Assembly: GCA_036927565.1 (NCBI GenBank)
Contig: JAYESD010000005.1
Location: 99,674,301-99,738,300 of the forward strand
Reading direction: 5' to 3'
From: Tuctoria greenei
Taxonomy: Eukaryota; Streptophyta; Magnoliopsida; Poales; Poaceae
Length of the DNA stretch: 64,000 nt
Made by a program: the position numbers and the translations under genes. The notes beneath the pieces were generated by a model. The model made no database searches, was not told the DNA's origin, and saw only the letters and a program-made list of their open reading frames with translations. This document shows, one piece after another, positions 1-11,540 of the stretch; the first letter of the stretch is position 1, and the number at the start of each line of letters is the position of its first letter.

Positions 1-566
1 TGTCCTACCGTCGGACCTTCAGCCTCAAACCTCTGGTAGACTCCACAACGGTTCCGGATCTTCAAAGGGGAATCAAGGACTTCAAGACCCGATTAAGTGT
101 CATTAATACTATGTTAATGACACACGATCGGGCGATCTTAATTACCAGTTACGGTGTTGTCAAAGCCCTTAACTCGGTCATTAAGGATAATTAAGCGCAT
201 CAAATGTGTATCAATATTAGTAACCGCCGGGGCCACATGTCGGGTCAGGCCAACTTGTAACGACCTGCCCTTGTACTATAAAAGGACAGGCCGACGATAC
301 ATAGGGGAGACTGATCTGACCTGCTCTGATCTGATCGCGCGCTCTCAACTCACATCATCTGAGTTGAGTTCATACATCCAATACAACACAACCACACCCC
401 GTGGAGTAGGGTATTACGCTCAGGCGGCCCGAACCACGTAAATCTTTGTGTCTCCTGTGTCATTTTACATTTCACCTTCTTGAATCTCCGCGCGCCCATA
501 TCGAACTTCAAACTCCGCAAACACTTTAGTAGTGTCGGGAGATCTGCCGGATCAAAACCACCGACA
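1..566 (+). mobile_element. Tat/Retand-like Ty3-gypsy LTR fragment (3' part)
   Basis: The stretch reads as the U3/R/U5 part of a grass gypsy LTR. A TATA box lies at 275-284, and 401-435 carries a block (GTGGAGTAGGGT, then TTACGCTC, then GCCCGAACC) that recurs in the LTRs of elements A and B. The LTR appears to end at 566 (CCGACA). The sequence after it is not a primer-binding site, so this is a solo or truncated LTR rather than a 5' LTR. The left end may lie outside the window, so no target duplication can be tested. Assignment to the Tat group rests on similarity to A and B and is an inference. Confidence 0.65.
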
Positions 567-1390
567 ATTTGCAACTTTGACAAATGTCCATTTCGGTTGC
601 ACCAATGGATTCGTCAAGATCTGTTTAGTATCTCTGCCAAAATCTACTGATTACTGAGATCATGTACTAGCAAAAAAGATTGAATTTAAAAGAAGATAAA
701 GGAGAGAATGACGGGGGTCCTACCAGTCAGTCAAGCAGATATGCTCTGTTCTCTGTTCTGCCCGGGTGCCACGCACAACCAATGCATGGCCACCTCTTGC
801 TCCAATTCCTCCACTTGAAAAAAATATCACCAAGCATCCGTATTCCTTTCTCCTACCTTGTGCAACTTGCTCTCTCACTCTCTGTCCCCTCTCCTACAAC
901 TCTTCAGTGTTCCCGTGCCTAACTTCACCACGTGTTGATGCTTTGTTGCTGCCGCACTTTTCTCTATTCTGGGCCATGCAAGCCACCGAGCAGTGCACCT
1001 GCTTCATGAGCAGGAGCCAGCCGCGCCCACTGCCCTTGCTCCACACGAGCTCATCGACAAGCTGAAAGACTCCACTTCCTCTCCCTCCTTGGCTGCTGCA
1101 TGCTACTGCCACCATGAGTGCCGCCCTTGGAGCTGCAGCCAAGCTCAGCCACGCCGTGCAGCTCAACCAGAGGAACCGAGACACCTCAATGCAGTTGCTG
1201 AACCTGATGACAGGAGGGTCATGCAACAGCGTATTCAATTCTCCATAAGTGAGCATGTTGCTCTGCGTTAGAAGAAGGATCCAAAACTTCACTCTCTGTC
1301 TCAGATTTTCTGTAAACAGCAACACCAAGATGAGCACCAGAACTTGTGTCCGGTTTCCGTAACAAAGTTTCAATAATGGAATTGCTCAGC
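567..1390. other. Unassigned sequence, CT-rich, no clear gene
   Basis: No recognisable protein domain or mobile-element terminus was found. 830-910 is pyrimidine-rich, like a plant 5' leader, and several short open frames run through 976-1271, but none matches a family I know. It could be upstream or 5' coding sequence of the decayed genes that follow, or part of a captured gene fragment. Confidence 0.3.
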
Positions 1391-2345
1391 TTCCTTGCAC
1401 ACAGCGGCCGTCCCAACGGAATAAAGGTGGTGGAACTGCTAGCCCAAAGAGTACCCAGGAATGCAATACAAACAGCAATCCTACTCCTAGCAGCAAAGTG
1501 TACTTACCGAGATGAATGTTGATCTGGCAACAAAAGAGTCACAGGGGTCTCCTGACAATCTTGATGTGATGGCAGACATTCCTAATCATGTTCCCATGGA
1601 TGATTCACCTGAGGCTCCTCAGATGATATCAAGTAGAGAAGAAACTGACACACAGAATTTGTGCAGTCAAGATTTTGTGAAATGGTAAATGAAGACGAAA
1701 ATGGAAGAATTAATGATGTATTAAATGGTGATCGCAGTGCACCCAATGTTGGTAAACTAACTGAGGACAGAGGCCCTAAACTAATATCTGGGTACAAGAG
1801 CAGTCAAGTGAACAGCGGTCCATGTCAAGCAGCTTCAAAAAGATATGCTGGATCTAGCAGTAAGAAGAAATAGAATAAGTCCACTCCCCCATCTGACATT
1901 TCAGATGCCATTTTTTCTCAGAAAGCATAAAAGAATGTGTCGGTTGTCGGAACTGATAGAAATTGACCAAGCTGGGGGTCCTACAAACTCCATTGATGTT
2001 GATCATGCAAGAACCAAAGATCACTGTGAGGGCAAAAATTCATTGGAGATAGAGAAGGATACTGACACTACTGTTAACAATCAGAGAGCTGAATAAATGA
2101 AATCAAGAACTGACCAGTAGAAAACCATGCTCAGAGTTGATGAGGTTGATGATCGGTCTTCTCTTATGAACTGACTGAAAAGAACTCATAAGAAATCGGG
2201 GATCGGAGCCGGGAAGAAGATTTAGCTACTACCAATGTCAAGCATGGGAACAAAAACATGCAGAGTAATTGCCAGGGACTAAATGTGCTGCAGACACATA
2301 ATCTTTGCCTGAATGAACGCAATAATGCTAAGGAGGGGTCATTGA
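1391..2345 (+). pseudogene. Decayed fragment of an unidentified plant coding sequence
   Basis: Three stretches on the plus strand look coding but are joined by frame changes and stops: about 1393-1515, 1513-1680, and 1661-1873. The translation is hydrophilic and rich in Ser, Asn, Asp, Glu and Lys, as in disordered parts of plant nuclear proteins. The last stretch ends in a Lys-rich tail before a stop at 1871-1873. Further decayed sequence reaches 2345, where PPR-type sequence begins. I do not recognise the parent gene. The abrupt junction with PPR sequence could mean a chimeric captured fragment or simply two neighbouring old genes. No Helitron or Mutator-type ends were recognised. Confidence 0.35.
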
Positions 2346-2801
2346 ATTGTTTGAGCAGATGAAGAGGCTTAAAGTTCCGCCAGACCATACAACCTTCCTG
2401 TCGGTGCTTCGAGTTGCATCCCTGTTTGCCTTGTAGATGAGGGGATTGAATTTTTCAATTTGATGAAAGAAAAGGGGCATCTTGATGAAGCGATACTAGA
2501 ACACTATGGTGCATGGTTGATCTTCTTGGTCGAGCAGGATATCTCTCCGAAGCAGAATCCTTGCTCAATGATAATGCCTATGAAGCCCGTTCCGTCAATA
2601 TACAAAGCTCTTCTTAGCTCCTACCAGATTCATGGCAACCTTTAGATCGCCATCCGAGTGTCTAAACGGCTGACTGAACTTTATCGCCAGGATTCATCTG
2701 CTCGTGTTCAGTTATCAAAGGCCTTTGCTGGGATGGTTGTTGGGACAACACTGCTGAGATCAGGGAGGCCATGAAAGACATAGCAGTAATGAAGGTACCT
2801 G

Positions 2802-2806
2802 CTTGG
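2802..2806. repeat. Left target-site duplication CTTGG of the solo LTR
   Basis: It is identical to 3396-3400. It lies within codons of the PPR pseudogene, and removing the LTR and one copy restores the reading frame to the TAA at 3416. Confidence 0.9.
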
Positions 2807-3395
2807 TGTTAGTTGTGATCTCGAGGGTGACGTGGGCAACAACCATGCCCCCGAGTCAAACTCTCCTATGCGCCCTGATTGGGGGCGCAAACGACCCTGG
2901 TTCGGTGCGGCCCTCTCTCACCCGCGCCATATAAATAAGAGGGGAGGGGCCGGGTGCTAATCACGAGTTGATCAGCCACCACATCTCTCCCCACAAACCC
3001 TAACCGATCCTAAGATAGCGCGAAGTGAGGGGAAGAGCTTGTACCTTGGCGATCCGCCACCATCACCATCGACGACCAGTTCTGCTCCAAGCCGTCACTG
3101 CACCAACGTCCTCCCTGCACCAGCGATCATCCTGCATCAGCATCTATCTCCATCAATCATCCGTTTGAGCCCAATGTCATCAAACGGATCCACCGACGGT
3201 AACACTCAACACCCAATCTCCAATTCTATAAGCATCCTTTACATGTTCACATGATCTATCTATATGTCATTAATTGATTGTTTACATAAGTAATTAGATC
3301 ACTGATATTTCATTATGCCTGTTAGATTATATTAGACTTAAGTAAACCTAATTAGGCATTGCTAGTGTTGATCCTAAGCGCACTAAGACCTAACA
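2807..3395 (+). mobile_element. Solo LTR (589 bp) inside the PPR pseudogene
   Basis: It begins TGTTAG and ends CCTAACA, and is flanked by the perfect 5-bp target duplication CTTGG (2802-2806 and 3396-3400). A TATA box (2929-2936) sets the plus orientation. No internal retrotransposon sequence is present, so it is a solo LTR left by LTR-LTR recombination. The imperfect TGTTAG/CTAACA ends are more typical of copia than gypsy elements, but the family is not certain. Confidence 0.9.
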
Positions 3396-3469
3396 CTTGG
3401 AGCTTTAAACCCAAGTAAATGGGTGAAGATTTCCCTAAGTCCAACTGTTGATGTACATTTCCTATTTCA

Positions 3470-5270
3470 CTTCACATCCAAACCTCCTATGTTCTACTTT
3501 GATTTCCCCTGTTGCAATACCTTCCAACAGCAGACTTTTCACTTCTATGTTAGTTTACCCCTTCTCGAGTTATAACCTTTGCACTTGTAATCACTAAGTT
3601 GCATTTTATTGAATATGTGCATTCTCATCTCGATAGATGTTATGACGATGAAGAACAATGAGGAGCACCATACGGAGGAGGAGAGGATCAACATGGATCT
3701 TGCTGCAAGAAATCTCTCATCCGGAGCAGCAGCAAGGGCATTTGAAAAAAAAAACCATCGACTCGAAGCTCCCCCCTCCTGATCAAGCATCTGACTTTAT
3801 TGACATTTATCTAGTTGCAACCCAAGGCAAGCTCCGTTTGCATTTAAGTACCTTTATAAAGTTTTATTTTGTCACTATGTTGACTAGTATATGAAATATG
3901 CATTAAGTCTATTGTGTTTGAATACTTCTCATGCATGACCCACAATCCCATGGAGTGTATGGGTAGTTTTATAGCTCAACGCTTAGAAATGTCATGCTAA
4001 TGTTGTAGGGAATCCGGTAGAAGTCAAGTGGTTAGAATCCACTCGTGAGATAGCGATATTATCACATGGGATTGGTTATTGTAGAGAATTGTTTACGGAC
4101 TGAATATGAGACCGGGCAGCAGGATAGGATGTGTAGCCCTGCCCGTGTTGGTTAAGGACCGATCTGTGTGCGGTCCTGTTGGGCAAGTTTGAACTGTACC
4201 GGAGTCATACTAGATATATGAGGTCCAAGAAACCGATGTACCTGTGGAAGTCTTTGTTGAGACTTTTTCGACCGCCTCAGGCTTTCGGCCACAACACAGT
4301 AGACGGAAACTCACCCATGACATCTTCACAGCGGAAAGGTGCACCGTGGGTGGGAATACTATGCTAGACGATTGAATCGATTCAACTTGGGCGGGACATG
4401 GGAATGGTTGCCGCGTACGACACCCGTGGAGTACACCTACATGACTTCCAGTATGGGCGTACGTGTCTTGTATTGCGGGTATCTTGGTTCGAGTCACCGT
4501 CCCTCGTGGTAATGAGTACCACTTGTTCACCGCGTTGTGATGTAGTAATAAAGACTAGGTTGAAGAATATGGTTATGCTGCTATGAACAATCTTTTGTAT
4601 TGTAACCTTGGCTGAATTAGAGATAGCATAATTAAAGTTATCATTTCCTAATATTTAAATTGGATGAAGCTTATACAGCTTTGGGCAAGTATCATCGTAG
4701 ATGAAGCGTTTCTTGTTTGATTGTGGAGTTCATTATGATGCATGCCCACTGAATTCGCATTTGATACTCTAAAACTGGCAACAAAGGATTTACTTTCAGC
4801 GAGTTCATTTCTGCAAATTCAGCTTCGATCCTTTAGAGTTTCCAGCATGTAGAGTTTCATGTCTTAGGTGAGACGGTTAAGTCTTGCTGAGCCTTCGTGC
4901 TCACAGTTGCTATATTTGTGGTTTTGCAGGTTTACTTATATTGTTGCTATTATAGGTTGTCCGTGAGACCTCAAGCTGTTGAGATGTATCTCTCACGTGA
5001 CCCCACGCCGCTGCCCTATGATCTTCGTGTTGCTAGTGAGAAGTGCCCGCAGGCATGGACGGCTTCTCTTGTGCATAGATAGGTTGATAGTGTGAGTATG
5101 TACTTTCCGTTGCGTGTGTACCACTGTTGTGCACTATGTTGTAAACAATATCTTATTATAAAATGAAAACTTTGTATCTTTACTATGTCTTTTCGTGTGT
5201 GCTGTTGGGTGCTGCATCGCACAGCACAACCCAATGTGATTCGTAGAATATCGAGACCCTGGTACTCACA
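3470..5270 (+). mobile_element. Tekay/Del-type gypsy LTR fragment (3' part), copy D
   Basis: The right end, TCGAGACCCTGGTACTCACA at 5251-5270, matches the end of the full Tekay LTR of element G read on the minus strand (56247-56266). Internal blocks also match: around 4500-4730 compared with 56760-57000 minus, including a shared run at 4700-4727. The left end is truncated at about 3470 (by eye) against PPR-derived sequence. About 3600-3900 matches the other Tekay LTR piece at 28380-28692. The right end abuts the integrase of copia element F, so this copy probably inserted into F. The expected 5' part and left target duplication are missing. Confidence 0.75.
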
Positions 5271-6690
5271 CCGGTGTTGTTGTCATGGTCATTGAGAGTG
5301 GAGTATGTGAACCTACAACCATATTAGCATGTCTATAAGAATAGCAAACTATTTCTTTTTCAACTTTAAGCTTTTGTAACACACGTATGCTATCAATACC
5401 ACTAACACGTGTGAGGTGATCAAAGCCTACGTGAGCAAGTCGATGATGCTAAAAATATAAGTCTTTTAAATCATTAGCAACTAGACACCTATGCTTAGAG
5501 GATGACATGTCAAAATCAGCCTTAAAAACTCCTCCAAACCGAGGCATGTTTAACATAAGCTCACCATTTGAATCTACAACCTTGAAACAATTTTTAGTGA
5601 AACTAATTTCAAGATTTTCATCTTGTGAAACAGAAAGCAAGTTGTATTTCAAATTTTTTAAAAGTGTCACATCCCTCAAAGTGTAGTTATTATTAACTCT
5701 AACCAAACCGTTAGCAATTATAAGAGTTGAAGAATTATCGGCAAAAGTAACATTCTCTACACGTGACAAAAAAGAGAGGGAGGAGAATCATTCTTTGGTA
5801 CCAGTCACGTGGCGTGAGCAACCTGAATCTATACCAAAAGTTCTCCTTCTTCAACCATGTAACCTACAAAGAAGCACAATACGTCGATGACTCGATACTG
5901 GGGTTAGTCAAAAAGCATTTAGCAATACAGTACTGAGTCACACGATGTGCAGCAAGAATAACACACGAAAGCTGAGATAAAACAATAGGTCTATGAGCCA
6001 AACTTTGAGAATCCTTGTATCCAACTACTGACCTACGAGGTGTGTTATGTGTAGCATGAAAACAATAGGTTTGGGAGCATTTTTGCATGTTTTTGACTCA
6101 TTACAGCAGGTTGTAAGTTCCTAACATTCGGTTCAGCACGTGCATCAAGTTTTTCTTGTTTGTTACGTGATCTAGCTAGCATTCTTTGCTTCTTTTCTTG
6201 TTTAGCTAGTCTATCACAAAAATATATGACATGACCATCTCTACCACAGTAGGTACAATGAAGTTTTACTTTGTGTTCATGTCTATATGAGAAAGCAACA
6301 TGTTTATTAGCAACCGAATCAGATAATATTCCCGCAGACTTAAAAAACTACTTCTTTTTCTTTAGGTACCATTTTAATCAAACCACCTTCTATTGACTTA
6401 ACAACCTTAGGTCGATGTGCCTTAGCATGAGCATGAGAATCAACCTAAACCAGTTTTATCATTGCAAGACTTAGAAGAATTCAACATCAAGTCTAGATTT
6501 TTAATCCCGCTACAAAATTGTTCTAGTGTCTTATGCATGTCATCAAGTTTAATAGATAAGTCTAGGCAGTTGTCACATGAAGTTTCTCTTTTTAGTTTGC
6601 AATTAGAACAATATTTAACTTTATTAGAACGTAAAACATTGTTCAATATAGAAATCTCATTCATAGTATCATGTAGTTTTTTATAGTAAA
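5271..6690 (-). pseudogene. Copia element F: gag 3' part, protease and start of integrase (interrupted)
   Basis: Read on the minus strand from 6690. A Lys/Asn-rich coiled part of gag (6664-6440) comes first. It is followed by a CCHC zinc knuckle at 6257-6216 (CTYCGRDGHVIYFC), then the protease active site DSGC at 5829-5818. The conserved FADNSSTLI and NYTLRDV stretch follows (5769-5449), and last the HRLAHVGF pre-integrase motif (about 5440-5420) and its zinc-binding Cys/His region. It stops at 5271, where Tekay LTR copy D begins, just before the integrase core would start. Frameshifts and stops make it non-functional. The 5' half of the same gag is at 28693-30178. Confidence 0.8.
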
Positions 6691-9024
6691 TGTTCTAAAA
6701 AGTTAATATGTGCACCTCAGCAAGGAGCAATAAAATGAGAAGGAAAATGAATAAAGAATAGTGCAAAAAATGAGAAGGATTAAAACCAAACCATAAGAAG
6801 TGGGTTCAAAAATTTAAATCAAAAGTTATTGGAGGAATGCAAATGCAAATAATTTCATACAAGCGAAACTCAAAATTCAACACATTTAAACTCTAAGTTT
6901 GATTTAGCAAAATATAAGATTTGGAAATCGACAATTAATTAGAATAAATCATTAAGTGGTACTGATGGTTTTCGGAAAAGAAAATAGAGAAAAAATTTAC
7001 AGCAAAAAACCTAAATATGAATTCTAAATTCAAATTTAAATTTATAAATTTAGCGTGCAAGAATCCTAAAATTTTAGTCCACCGTAATTCTCCTCATGTT
7101 CACATTAGTTTCCTGTCCAAATCTCACTAATTTAGAATTGGTGCTAGATATATTTGTATATGAATCAAGAGAGGATAAGGGAAAAAATTTGTGGGACCCA
7201 CTTGTCTTTCTCAGCACAACCTGAGCACGCGTGCTCTGTTTGTTCGGTTGCTCCCAGAGCGCCACCGAGCGGCATGCAGAGCCACGCAGCTCCCTGCTTG
7301 CTAGACTCTATTCCCCTCTCTCGATGATATTTCCTTGCTCCCAAAAAAACACACAACTCTCCTCTCTGCCCTAGCTTCCTCCCCTGATGCTTAGCGCGCC
7401 TTGTTCAACGTCAAGTTTGCCGCCGCTGCTCCATCGTCGGACGTGGTGTCCATTGCGCCTGTGCCCAACTGAGCTACTGGGCAGCTGCGCTGAGCCCCCC
7501 TAGACCTCTCTGCCGTGTGCAAGTTACATCCTCTTGCTCTCGGTCTCTGGCTTGCCCCACGCGGACACGCCGCTCTGCATGTTTTGGTGTTGCCGCAGGA
7601 AGTCTTCGTCGCCGGAGTGCTTGCTGCTTCCCTTCCCTGGGTGAAGCTCTCAACCGACGCGCCGGTTTGTCCCCTGTCTCCCTGAGTCAAGGTGACGCGT
7701 CATCCTCGTCTTCACCTTGCTTGCAGCACAATTTTCTTCCTTCTCAACAAGTTTCAGCGCCGCCGTGACAAGTCTACGTCGGCCGGCCGTCTCGGCCTCT
7801 CTTTCGATCTAAAAACTACGCCTTAAGGTTCGACTTGCTCCCTTCTAACTCACTGAGGCATCGCTTTCTCTTTTCTTGGAACAACCGCGCCGGCTCCGAT
7901 TTTTCCCCACCGGCGTTCCACCGGAGCAACCTTGCTTCACTTATAAAATTCATTTTTATCCGGGCAAATCTGTCCATTTCTATTAGTCCAGTTCTTGTAC
8001 ACTCAATGCCTCACACACCAGAGAAATCGTATGGGAAAATGGTGGAACAATTGCATGGGAAAATTAGATCTCGTGGCCGCCGGCCCTGATACACGTTTTC
8101 CTCACCGTCGCACGGCGAATTTCGGCAATTCCCACCTTGATTTTCATACTGAACAATGTTCCATGAATCATCACGATCCTTTTGGACCATTTTCAAGCCA
8201 ATTAGTGTCTTGATTTGCAAACCCGAGTTCACCGGATTTGCTTTGTCGCCGCTGCCGTCGACGGTTGTGTTCCGGCCGCCGTCGTAGTGTTCTGACCTTG
8301 GGGCCGTGTCTCTTGTATGGTGGTGTTTGTTTGTAACCAATATCCGGCGGTGTTCTCCTCTCCGACGCGTTGCCGGCGAGCACACCGCCCGTCGCCGTCG
8401 TGGTCTGGCTCCATGTCGGGAGGTAGAAGAAAGGTCTTTGCGGGACCCGTTGTCAGCCTAAGGGCTCCCCTTTTCGGATCCTCTGTAAACCTGGGATGCA
8501 TTACAGGCACATGAATTAAACTGTGGTCTTCCATGTTACTGCCACTTCATTGGCCGTTCTTTTTCAAATGAATTCCATTAAGAAAATAAATCCAATAGCT
8601 ACCCAAACTTTAGAAATTCATATCTATTAGTAGGAAACTGAAAAAAATACCCAAATAAATTTTGTTGCACTCCTATTTAAATGTACTTTGCAATGATGCG
8701 GGTTACATGGTATGAAAATCCTTGTGAATTTGTGAACAAATCCATTTCCGTTTTTCCTTTAGGGATTAATTCCAGGATATTCTTTTAATGGAAAATTCTC
8801 AAACTTTGCTAGACTATTTAAAATACTATATTGGAATCCCAGTAAAAATTTCAGATCCATTAACCTTTATTAAGTTAGTTAAATTGATCAATTTTTCTCA
8901 GCTTAGTAGAAACTACAAGAAAACAACAGTAGCATTTTCAGAAAATGGCAGAATTATGTAAAATCAATAGCTGCCACTAGAATGTAAAATAAATTTTGTT
9001 GAATTCCATATGAGCAACACTATC
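6691..9024 (+). mobile_element. Tekay/Del-type gypsy LTR, copy C, 5' portion
   Basis: It starts TGTTCTAAAAAG inside gag of copia F, matching the TGTAAAAG start of the G LTR (60519 minus). An A-rich stretch comes first, then GTGGGACCCACTTG (about 7191) and a GC-rich leader-like part (7200-8500), as in the G LTR. Element A is inserted at 9024/9025, and the LTR resumes at 27868. The GC-rich part opens spurious reading frames on both strands that I do not regard as genes. Confidence 0.75.
9020..9024. repeat. Left target-site duplication CTATC of element A
   Basis: It is identical to 27863-27867, immediately outside the two LTR ends. Confidence 0.92.
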
Positions 9025-9246
9025 TGTCGGTATCCAGCATACCGGGTACTCTCACGCAGAAGCTAAAACCGCCTAGGAGTCATGCCTTCCTGCCAAGGCA
9101 GGGTCTGAGGGTGCCACGTGTCCAGAAGGCCCGAACCCCTCTACCTCAGATATGGGGGCCGGAGTATCCACGTGGACCCCAAGGAAGAATCCTGCTGACC
9201 CTTGGAGACGAGCTCCCAAGCGTCCACGTGTCCAGTGGGGCGGGAT

Positions 9247-9267
9247 CCCCCCCCCCCCCCCCCCCCC
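9247..9267. repeat. Poly-C tract, 21 bases
   Basis: It is a pure run of C in the 5' LTR of A. The matching place in the 3' LTR (about 27060-27075) is mixed sequence with only five Cs in a row, so the run expanded after insertion or in assembly. Confidence 0.9.
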
Positions 9268-9908
9268 ATGGGAGAGAGCTCTGGTGCTGCCACGTGGTTC
9301 GATCCACCAGACAGGCCACCTCGCGTAGAGGCGGGCTCCGGCTCCACCATGTGTCCCTTGGCCCTGGGTCTCCCGCTCTACTCAGGCACGGGCTCTAGGG
9401 CTACAATGTGGTCCGTGGATCGGGACCCGACCTCCCCTGCAGAGGCTACCTCCGGAGCTACCACGTACCTGCAACTTGCCCTGGATGGTGGGTTGCGGGA
9501 GTTAAGAGGACGGTGCGCCTTGTCTAAATAAAGCATTGAAGACTCGCGTCTTCCCCAGGTGCACGATGCGGAGCACGCCTACTGTTAGGTACCGCTGCGC
9601 CCAATCGATCCACAGTGAAGACGCCGCAGGCCTACCCCGCTCCGCCAAGTGGGTAGCTTATAGTGACAAGACAGTTGGACGCGACACTCCGTTCCATCAT
9701 CAACGACTACGCATGGGCCACTGGCGACTGAGGCAGCAAGACAACGAGTCTTCAAGCCGCGGTCAAAGAAGGCTTATGCGAGTAGCCATAGATCTTTAGG
9801 ATAAGATCACCCCGGGGCCACATGTCGGGCCTTGGACCCCACTTGTTAGGCGTCTGACTTTGTCTATAAAAATACCAGATCGCCACCGTTACAAAGGATC
9901 CCCCAATC

Positions 9909-9916
<8 letters not shown>

Positions 9917-9980
<64 letters not shown>
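9917..9980. repeat. (CA)32 microsatellite
   Basis: This is a pure CA repeat within the 5' LTR of A. The 3' LTR holds only about seven units (27694-27708). Open frames of alternating His/Thr or Cys/Val here are artefacts of the repeat. Confidence 0.97.
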
Positions 9981-9982
<2 letters not shown>

Positions 9983-10164
9983 AGCAATACAACCTCACTG
10001 TGGAGTAGGGTGTTACGCTCTTGCAACCCGAACCATGTAAAAACCATAGTCTCACACTCCCATACGCGCAATCTCTCGATAGAGGACTAAATCCTGCCTA
10101 TCAAAGAACCTCCGCAGGCTGCTTCATAGCAAGTCCGGGGAAGTGTCGCATTAACACTTTGACA

Positions 10165-10184
10165 TTTGGCGCGTCAGATAGGGG
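10165..10184 (+). promoter_or_regulatory. Primer-binding-like site after element A 5' LTR
   Basis: TTTGGCGCGTCAGATAGGGG directly follows the LTR. Element B has TTTGGCGCGCCAGGTAGGGG at the same place. This TGGCGC-type start is common in grass gypsy elements. I did not assign the tRNA. Confidence 0.7.
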
Positions 10185-10629
10185 TTTTTCGCTAAAAAAA
10201 AGTGGTTGCGCTTTCAACGCAGTGGTGTTCATCAAGCCCGTGGATGGCGGTTTCTGAGCCCTTCGTCCGGTGATCAGATCCATCGCCCGAGCGGCACATT
10301 TTGGTCCATCACGCCCCTGCACAGATGCAGCTGGCCAGGGCAGCGCATCTGGGCACATCCTGGCCCAGTCAGTGCCCCCGGAGCCGCCGGCTGCAAGTAC
10401 AGAGAGCGCTCTGGCAGCAACCAGAGCCCTTCTCCACCACCCACCGTCCTTGAATGCTTCCCAGGGAACGACTCAGTAGTGGGTCCAAGACATCGACCAC
10501 TTCATCGTTGCGGCCATCAAATCCCCTAATAGAGGGAGGTGTCACGTGTCGCTATCACGCACACCATCCATCGACAATTGCACCTTCGACTCCTGTTCAA
10601 CCAGGCTGGCTAGCGCTGTTCGGATCCCC

Positions 10630-11535
10630 ATGGAGGACCTAAGGGCCGAGAATGACAGTCATCAAGCTCGGATAGATGGCTGCGTCATCATCGAGCGACA
10701 GCTGGAGAGATGACACGATCTTGATGTTGAGTACGACCCTCAAGGTCCTGAGCAGGAGGTGTCTTTCGTCCGAGGAGCACCACAGTTAAACCCTCAACCG
10801 CCACCTCACCAGGATTATGTGGGGTCGACCACCCCCTTGCAGTACTCTGTGCAGCGAGTGCTGCAACAGCAGTACCTGGCTCAGCCTGGACCACACCAAG
10901 AGGCTCTGAAGAGGTAGTAGGCTCCGCAGAAGACGCATGCTAGCAGGAAATCCCTCTGGGGCATGCTATTCCGTACGCCTCCTTGGCGAAGCCCATCGGA
11001 TGGTGCATGGCCTTGGCACCATACCTCCGCCTGACGACGTGGCCGCGCCAGTTCCGGCCACACCTGTTGGAGAAGTTTGATGGGAGCATCAACCCAACCG
11101 AGTTATTGCAGATCTACACCACGACACTACTTACTGCAGGAGCAGACGAGTACATCCTGGCAAACTACTTCCCCGTCGCCCTAATCGCCTCAGCCTGATC
11201 ATGGCTGATGAACCTGCCTGAGCGGTCCATAACCTCTTGGGATGAGCTCTGCCAGTAGTTCATGGCAAACTTCAGTAGCTCCTACACGCGCCGTGACACC
11301 AAGCTCGACCTCCACGTTGTGCGCTAGCAACCCAAGGAGATGCTGCAATAATTCATCCAGCGTTTTTCCCAGGTACGCAACTTCATCCCAAACATCCCAA
11401 ATGCTTATGTCATTGTGGCATTTCAGCATGGAGTGCGTGATCGGAAGATGCTCGAGATGTTAGCCACGCACAACGTGCAAGATGACTCCGAGCTCTTCTC
11501 CATCGCCGACTGGTGTGTCAGTGCGGCAAAAGGTC
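10630..11535 (+). pseudogene. Element A gag, N-terminal part (before Sirevirus insertion)
   Basis: The start is placed at ATG 10630, where the residues align with B gag. A frameshift near 10915-10980 is followed by the retrotransposon gag core. Features are LLEKFDGSINPTELLQIY (about 11069-11122), the LANYFPVAL helix, SWLMNLPE (about 11199-11222), QQPKE and FIQRFSQVRN, ending in AKGRD at 11540. Stops interrupt it at 11196-11198 (TGA), 11253-11255 (TAG) and 11347-11349 (TAA), and the last three residue positions overlap the duplicated target. Gag forms the particle that packages element RNA; this copy is dead. The frame resumes after the Sirevirus at 22726. Confidence 0.8.
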
Positions 11536-11540
11536 GTGAC

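Larger units (their letters stand above)
2346..3418 (+). pseudogene. PPR (pentatricopeptide repeat) protein pseudogene, C-terminal part, split by a solo LTR
   Basis: Translation shows the C-terminal PPR/E region of a plant PLS-class PPR protein. One stretch holds a PDHTTFLSVL helix (2346-2432). The next frame holds VDEGIEFFNLMKEKG (from about 2433). Then HYG is followed by MVDLLGRAGYLSEAESLL in another frame (about 2504-2570), ALLSSYQIHGNL (2609-2644), and AEIREAMKD before the final residues. At least three frameshifts and an internal stop break it. The last codons resume after the LTR at 3401, ending at TAA 3416-3418. PPR proteins bind RNA in plastids and mitochondria; this copy cannot encode one. 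The 5' part of the gene is not recognisable here. Confidence 0.8.
9025..10164 (+). repeat. Element A 5' LTR (1140 bp)
   Basis: It begins TGTCGGTATCC and ends TTTGACA. A TATA box lies at 9864-9870. A 21-base C run is at 9247-9267 and a CA repeat at 9917-9980. The conserved R/U5 block (GTGGAGTAGGGT, TTACGCTC, CCCGAACC) is at about 10000-10034. It is longer than the 3' LTR, mostly because that copy has a shorter CA tract and has lost part of the block. Confidence 0.92.

Noticed and set aside
680..1373. Possible protein-coding exons upstream of the PPR pseudogene
   Set aside because: Short frames on both strands, no domain, no splice-site pattern I could defend; kept only as unassigned sequence.
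600..3470. A Helitron carrying captured gene fragments
   Set aside because: The chimeric look is suggestive, but I could not find a convincing TC start, CTRR end or 3' hairpin, so it stays a question in the findings.
7391..8534. GC-rich ORFs that might be a host gene
   Set aside because: The segment aligns in position with the leader-like part of the Tekay LTR and the frames match no family.
9860..10090. His-Thr and Cys-Val repeat proteins
   Set aside because: They are translations of the CA microsatellite in an LTR.
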